Assembly: GCA_034638255.1 (NCBI GenBank)
Contig: JAWPGT010000013.1
Span: forward strand, 186,001 to 250,000
Source: Coprinus comatus
Lineage: Eukaryota; Basidiomycota; Agaricomycetes; Agaricales; Agaricaceae
Direction of reading: 5' to 3'
Length of the DNA stretch: 64,000 bases
The translations under genes were made by a program, and so were the position numbers. The notes under the pieces are model-generated. The model saw nothing but the letters and a program-made list of their open reading frames with translations. It did no database searches and had not been told where the DNA came from. Shown here piece after piece: positions 59,883-64,000 of this stretch; within the stretch, counting starts at the first letter, position 1, and each line of letters begins with the position of its first letter.

Positions 59883-60376
59883 ATGTGTGTTGATAAAGAT
59901 CCTTCGTCTCGGCCTTCTACTGTGTTTAGATCCGTTGTAAATCCCGGGGAAACGCGCAATCAAAAGTACGTAGAAACGCCTTGCAATACAGATGTGGCGA
60001 CCACCACTTGAGCTCGAGGCTGTGGAGGCACTGAGTTGAGGCCTAAATGTATCAGGCTCTGAACCTGAGACTGAGCTGTAAGGATAAGATCAAAGTGACT
60101 GCATATCTTTGCTTCCAGGGCTGCGATTAATTAATCCAAACCTTAAGAGTCACATACATAGGAGCGATGACTATCGTTATGTGCAGGGAAGTTCGCATAA
60201 ATGGGTATATTGGGGAGTTCATTCATCATTGTAAGTGCATGGTGAGAAGGAGTAGAAACAGAAGAGTCGAGACCGAGGTTCCTGAGTCAAGATCAGTCTT
60301 GCGGAAAGAAGGCGAAGAATATTACGTGTTGGGTTTTGTTCTACCAGAAGATATCAAGCAAGCCCATGTAGATTAG
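59883..60376 (+). CDS. Possible small gene, unrecognised
   Basis: From ATG at 59883: MCVDKDPSSRPSTVFRSVV, then a GTACGTAG donor; after an acceptor ATACATAG near 60160 the frame continues SDDYRYVQGSSHKWVYWGVH, followed by a GTAAGTGC donor. A further open stretch ends VETEVPESRSVLRKEGEEYY and FVLPEDIKQAHVD with TAG at 60374. The pieces look protein-like and have good donors, but the join into the last exon is not proved and no family is recognised. It could be a real small protein of about 110 residues or part of a longer gene. It is convergent with NSE4. Confidence 0.3.
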
Positions 60377-60713
60377 GTTAGCGCTGGAGCGTCGGGAGAT
60401 AAGAACCAGTAATTAGGAGATCTCACAAGAGCACAAAAGATAGTGTAGAAACAAAAGGGCTTTATAAGCTGTGCTCTTGTTGAGAACGTTGGATCCATAT
60501 TCCTTTTATCTGTAGTCCTTTACTTTACCGTCGATTTCATATCGCTATGGGAATTTTGCTTCAAAGAATCTTTAGAGTAAAGCACAGGAGGTGAATTTGA
60601 GATAATACAACTGGATCGCACAATCCCAATTGTCATATTAGCCTTTGTTACTCTTGAAGTTTTGCAGGCTGATTGGTCGTTTGCAAGGTCGTTAAGTAAT
60701 GGGACAGACATGC

Positions 60714-62034
60714 TCAAGCATACCACTTGGAACCATTAGCCATTCCGCTTTCTCTCGGTCGCTGGGGAATCATGGGTTTCTTGATATCAAAAATCTCTAT
60801 GGCTGCCTGCTGGAGGATTGAGGAGGGAAAACACATGGCATATGCGTAATACGCACCCGCCAATCATCCTCTGATAGTGTATACATGAAAGCCCTTTTCT
60901 TTAAACCGTTCTCATAATCTTCGTCTGTTGGACGATCACATGTATCTGGAAAGCAAGTTAACAATCCGAGTGTGGTAAGAAGGAAAACACGCACATATCA
61001 CTGGCTCGCCATCTTCTACTTCCCAAGCAACGATACCATCTTTCACAAGAAACGAGAGATGAAAGATATTCTCGACAGTCTGAGCGTAATCGTGAGGGTT
61101 GATGACAAACTTGAATACATTAATGCGATCTTCTGGAGCGTTATCCAGAATTACTTTGAGCTACACAGCACATGAGCCGAAATTAACCAACCAAGAATGT
61201 AGACAAATCATACCAATTGTACGTTCTTCGTCGTTTCGTTACTCGTGGTTTGCATGTCATTTTCCTTGAGTTGTTCTGGCCGTGTTTCTTTGACATTGTC
61301 TTTTTCTAATCTGGCACGCTTTCCAATGTTTCTTGTCTTGTGCTCAATAGATAGTGGTCCCACCCTGATACCATGAGTACCGTTGAACATGAACAGTTGC
61401 CTAGATACTCACATGAATGTCAGGGCTGGAACACGCCTACTTTTTGCCAATGCAAGTCGTCCTATGCGGTCCCAGTCCATTCTTGTGCTCTCTGCACTGT
61501 ATACGGATCCATCTCCATCTTCGTCTGCCGGAAGGTTTTTGAGACCACCGCTCATGAAGTTGCGGAGCTTCTTGAGATATTCATCTACATCAAAGGATCC
61601 CGTTCCCGACTTTAATGCACGGGCTTTCTGTGCGCCCATATTGGATGCCATCAAAAGAAAATGGGAATCTAGTGCTGCTTCCGAAGTGCCCTTGACTTTT
61701 GTTGAATGAGCATCGTGGGCAATGAGATCTAGAGTGTATAATACCTTTCTCAAAAAGCTTATCGGCTGTCTCCAAACGGTGCCGAAGTTCATCTATGTTT
61801 AATCCCGTAGGATTGGATTGATATTCTGAGGCTCCAAAGTCAGTGGTGACAAACGCCAAGTCAGAGATAGACTTCCGAGTATACCTTCAATCGTGCTGGC
61901 AAGTTCACGATAGTTTTGGCGTAAACCACGGACCTCATCGGGATTTTGGTCCGGGTCGAAAACGAGTTCTGTAAGAAATTCAGCTGACATAATTGTAGCA
62001 AAGTGAAAGCGTAGTAACCTTTTGACCTTGACAT
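60714..62034 (-). CDS. NSE4: Smc5/6 complex kleisin subunit Nse4
   Basis: Nse4 bridges the Smc5 and Smc6 heads in the DNA-repair complex. N-terminal block: MSRSKELVFDPDQNPDEVR then GLRQNYRELASTIEG, as in the family's 'Y..l......NY..L'. Middle: LNIDELRHRLETADKLFEK, HFLLMASNMGAQKARALKSG, FDVDEYLKKLRNFMSGG, MDWDRIGRLA. The C-terminal winged-helix is diagnostic: INVFKFVINPHDYAQTVENI, FHLSFLVKDGIVAWEVEDGE, DEDYENGLKKRAFMYTLSED, then AAIEIFDIKKPMIPQRP and TGA at 60714. The preferred start (62034) uses an intron GTTACTAC..CTTACAG; starting at ATG 61990 without that intron would give MSAEFLTELVFDPDQ. Length about 380 residues. It is divergent from the Rad5-like gene, 137 bp away. Confidence 0.9.
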
Positions 62035-62170
62035 TGTTTGAGCAGAAGGAAGAGATATTGATTAATGAGTAGCGCGTTGTTGACGTATGCTTGTTTAGGC
62101 GCGTATATGGTAATTGGCGCGTCTTTTCAGGCACGGTGAATTAGCCTTTGTCTTTTTTTACACTTCGACA
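62035..62170. promoter_or_regulatory. Shared divergent NSE4/Rad5-like promoter region
   Basis: Only 136 bp separate two genes with roles in genome maintenance. Two GGCGCG-like boxes occur (TTTAGGCGCGTATATGG and ATTGGCGCGTCTTTT), a sequence that contains the MCB-type core ACGCGC/GCGCGT reverse form, but this is only suggestive of co-regulation. Confidence 0.4.
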
Positions 62171-64000
62171 ATGGCGTCCCAGCATGCCTTTGGTGTAAGA
62201 GTCCCCTAGTCCTAACAAGAGCTTTCATCCTAACACTTTTGTAGTATAGCCGTAGTGTACGAGCCAAATGCCATGGGCCTTCCCCCTGTAATGTGCGTAA
62301 TGCGTCTTTTCTTTTTTCTTCTTTGTACTCACCAGACCCTTATGTACAGGGAACATCTCTTTCCCCTGGTACATTACGCTATGGCCAAGCTACCACCACA
62401 GAATATGACGAACACGTAGAATGGCGTCACTGGTATATTTTTTCTCGTTTGTTTTCGTGATAGGTCCTAGCAATAGTTTCGCAGGGGTTGTGTAACCGGT
62501 GATATACTTCAAAAACTTGCAGCCGTAAATTTGGATCAGGTCACAGGTTTCTCGCAGCTGAGGTATCTATATCGTTGTTTTGTCCACTGTGCTGATTCTA
62601 ACGGACACCTAGCACTGAAGACAAGGCTAAAATTCGTTTAGCTGTTCAACTAAGGCGCGTTGATCCAGCGGATGTACCAAACTCAGCGCGGCCGAAAACA
62701 AATACAGCGGGCACGGCGGGTTCCCAACAAGCCGCTACTGCGGTTGGTAACTCCCAACAAAAACGAAAGGCGATAGACCAACCACAGGTTGCATCCACGT
62801 CTCGTGTTTTGCCTACACAAGCTCGGCCATTCAACAATACCCAGTCTGCCGAAGTCATAGATGTTGACGAATCCCAAGAATCTGAGGTCGTTGAAGAATT
62901 GTACTGTACACTACATACTTCTGTAGTTGGCATCCGGTACTATACAGGTAAGTGTCTGAAAATATATGAATATGCAATATTTGAGAGGTCGATGTAGGTC
63001 TGGTGGGACCCGGCGAAGAGGTTCTTTTGGTCAGAGAACCCCAGAACAATTTCGACCGGAACGCCATTCAAGTAAAAAACATTAGTCATATTCAAGTCGG
63101 ACATCTTCCTCGTAATGTCGCTATGAAATTGGCACCCTTAATGGATCGTAACATTGTTACTGTGGAAGGCACGATCCACGACGGGAATCGTATGTTCTGA
63201 TTTGCTTATGTATGTGTACGTTATGCTTATGGTGCATAAAATAGTGGGCCGGTCGGGGGGATATACCTTATCACTGTAAATACCTCTCAAAACAATTATC
63301 GAGCTAAATCACTGACATCTATCCACCAGAACACTGAGAATATACGGCGCTGCCGATCAACGTAATGCCCTTGAACCTCAACTTATCTGGGCAACACCAG
63401 GCCAACGTGGTTTCCCTTCAAGGAATACGAATAAGGCTACCTCTCAAAGTCATATTGGAAAAACTAGCATACCCATTGGAAGTTCATCTGTTCAAGTTCC
63501 TCCTGCTCCTATTTACGCACCAAGAGCACCAGTGACCGGGACTACATCTGGTATATCAGCAGCACAACAAGAAGCCATGAAGAAGCAACAGGAGATTGTT
63601 CGACAACATCAAGAAGCTCTACACAAAGCTCAAGAACTCAAACAGATGATAGATAGTTTGGAAAAAGTAGATGATGAAGGTCGGCGCAGCTCCCTTTTAG
63701 ATACACTTTGTTCTACAGAAGATATTCTAAGTTTGCCTTTGCATCCTAATCCTCCTGGAATTGCGAAAGGTGATTTGAAGGTCGACTTGCTCAAGCATCA
63801 GGTAGGTAATCTTTACGTGGTATTACAAACATTATAGTGACTAATCCCGGATCAGTCACAAGCATTACAGTGGTGTATTGAGCGGGAGCACCCAGTTTTA
63901 CCCAAGAAAGAGAGCGACGCACCTGTTCAATTTTGGCAATGCCGGACTATTAACAATAAGGTAAGCCATCTCTTATGTAGAATCTGACCCCAAACAAACG
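62171..64000 (+). CDS. Rad5/HLTF-like helicase, 5' part (PARP-type zinc finger + HIRAN)
   Basis: Starts MASQHAFG, then after an intron YSRSVRAKCHGPSPCNGTSL, SPGTLRYGQATTTEYDEHVE and WRHWGCVTGDILQKL: a PARP-type zinc finger (Cys, Cys, His, Cys). The intron within it uses GTGCGTAA..TGTACAG, which restores the second Cys. A Ser/Gln-rich linker follows with an SUMO-interaction-like acidic patch (EVIDVDESQESEVVEE), then a HIRAN domain (ELYCTLHTSVVGIRYYTG, LVREPQNNFDRNAIQVKN, IQVGHLPRNVAMKLAPLMD). Further on come ISAAQQEAMKKQQEIVRQHQ (coiled coil) and DLLKHQ|SQALQWCIERE, the beginning of the SNF2 helicase domain. Rad5/HLTF proteins are translocases and E3 ligases for PCNA polyubiquitination in replication-fork rescue. 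The gene is cut off by the window end, so the ATPase and RING are not seen. Confidence 0.85.

Overview
The window looks like nuclear DNA of a filamentous basidiomycete, probably an agaricomycete mushroom. Nearly every gene is split by short introns of about 45-65 nt with GT..AG ends and CTAAT/CTGAC-like branch sites, genes lie close together on both strands, and there are families typical of that group: DUF6533-type membrane proteins, a tandem cytochrome P450 array and a basidiomycete-type arrestin-like protein. No bacterial or organellar features were seen. Gene models were spliced by hand, so exon ends are inferences unless a donor or acceptor is named.

Layout. 1-4.8 kb: an F-box/WD40 protein, a WDR83/MORG1-like WD40 protein and LSM2. 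5-11.2 kb: a weak unrecognised gene, then two DUF6533 membrane proteins pointing apart with ribosomal protein S8 between them. 11.6-15.7 kb: UDP-glucose pyrophosphorylase and a decayed arrestin-like pseudogene. 17-19.2 kb: a Ted1/Cdc1-type metallophosphoesterase and a 62-residue complex I subunit (NDUFB2-like). 19.3-28.3 kb: a long low-complexity basic protein interrupted by a probable frameshift, the arginine-pathway carbamoyl-phosphate synthase small subunit, and a BSD-domain protein. 28.3-31.3 kb: a gene-poor stretch with traces of severely truncated retro-insertions and hairpins. 31.3-37 kb: an MFS permease, a second Ted1/Cdc1-like paralogue with altered catalytic motifs, and a FIT2/Scs3-type lipid-droplet protein. 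37.3-47.9 kb: three tandem P450 genes of one family plus a P450 5' relic. Two DNA transposon derivatives lie between the second and third: a 592-bp element with 38-bp perfect inverted repeats and TA duplications, and a 742-bp hAT-like element with 8-bp duplications and a small zinc-finger ORF. 48-51.1 kb: guanine deaminase and ALA dehydratase. 51.6-57.8 kb: a Wee1 kinase and a homeodomain protein. 59.9-64 kb: a weak small gene, the Smc5/6 kleisin Nse4, and the 5' part of a Rad5/HLTF-like helicase with a PARP-type zinc finger and a HIRAN domain, cut by the window end.

Most genes are housekeeping genes in single copy (LSM2, RPS8, UGP1, CPA1, HEM2, WEE1, NSE4). The accessory part is 28-48 kb, where transposon debris, P450 duplication and a diverged phosphoesterase copy occur together. 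NSE4 and the Rad5-like gene are divergent neighbours and both belong to DNA-damage/replication pathways. I see no convincing secondary-metabolite core enzyme beside the P450s, no CRISPR array, and no tRNA or rRNA gene that I could support.
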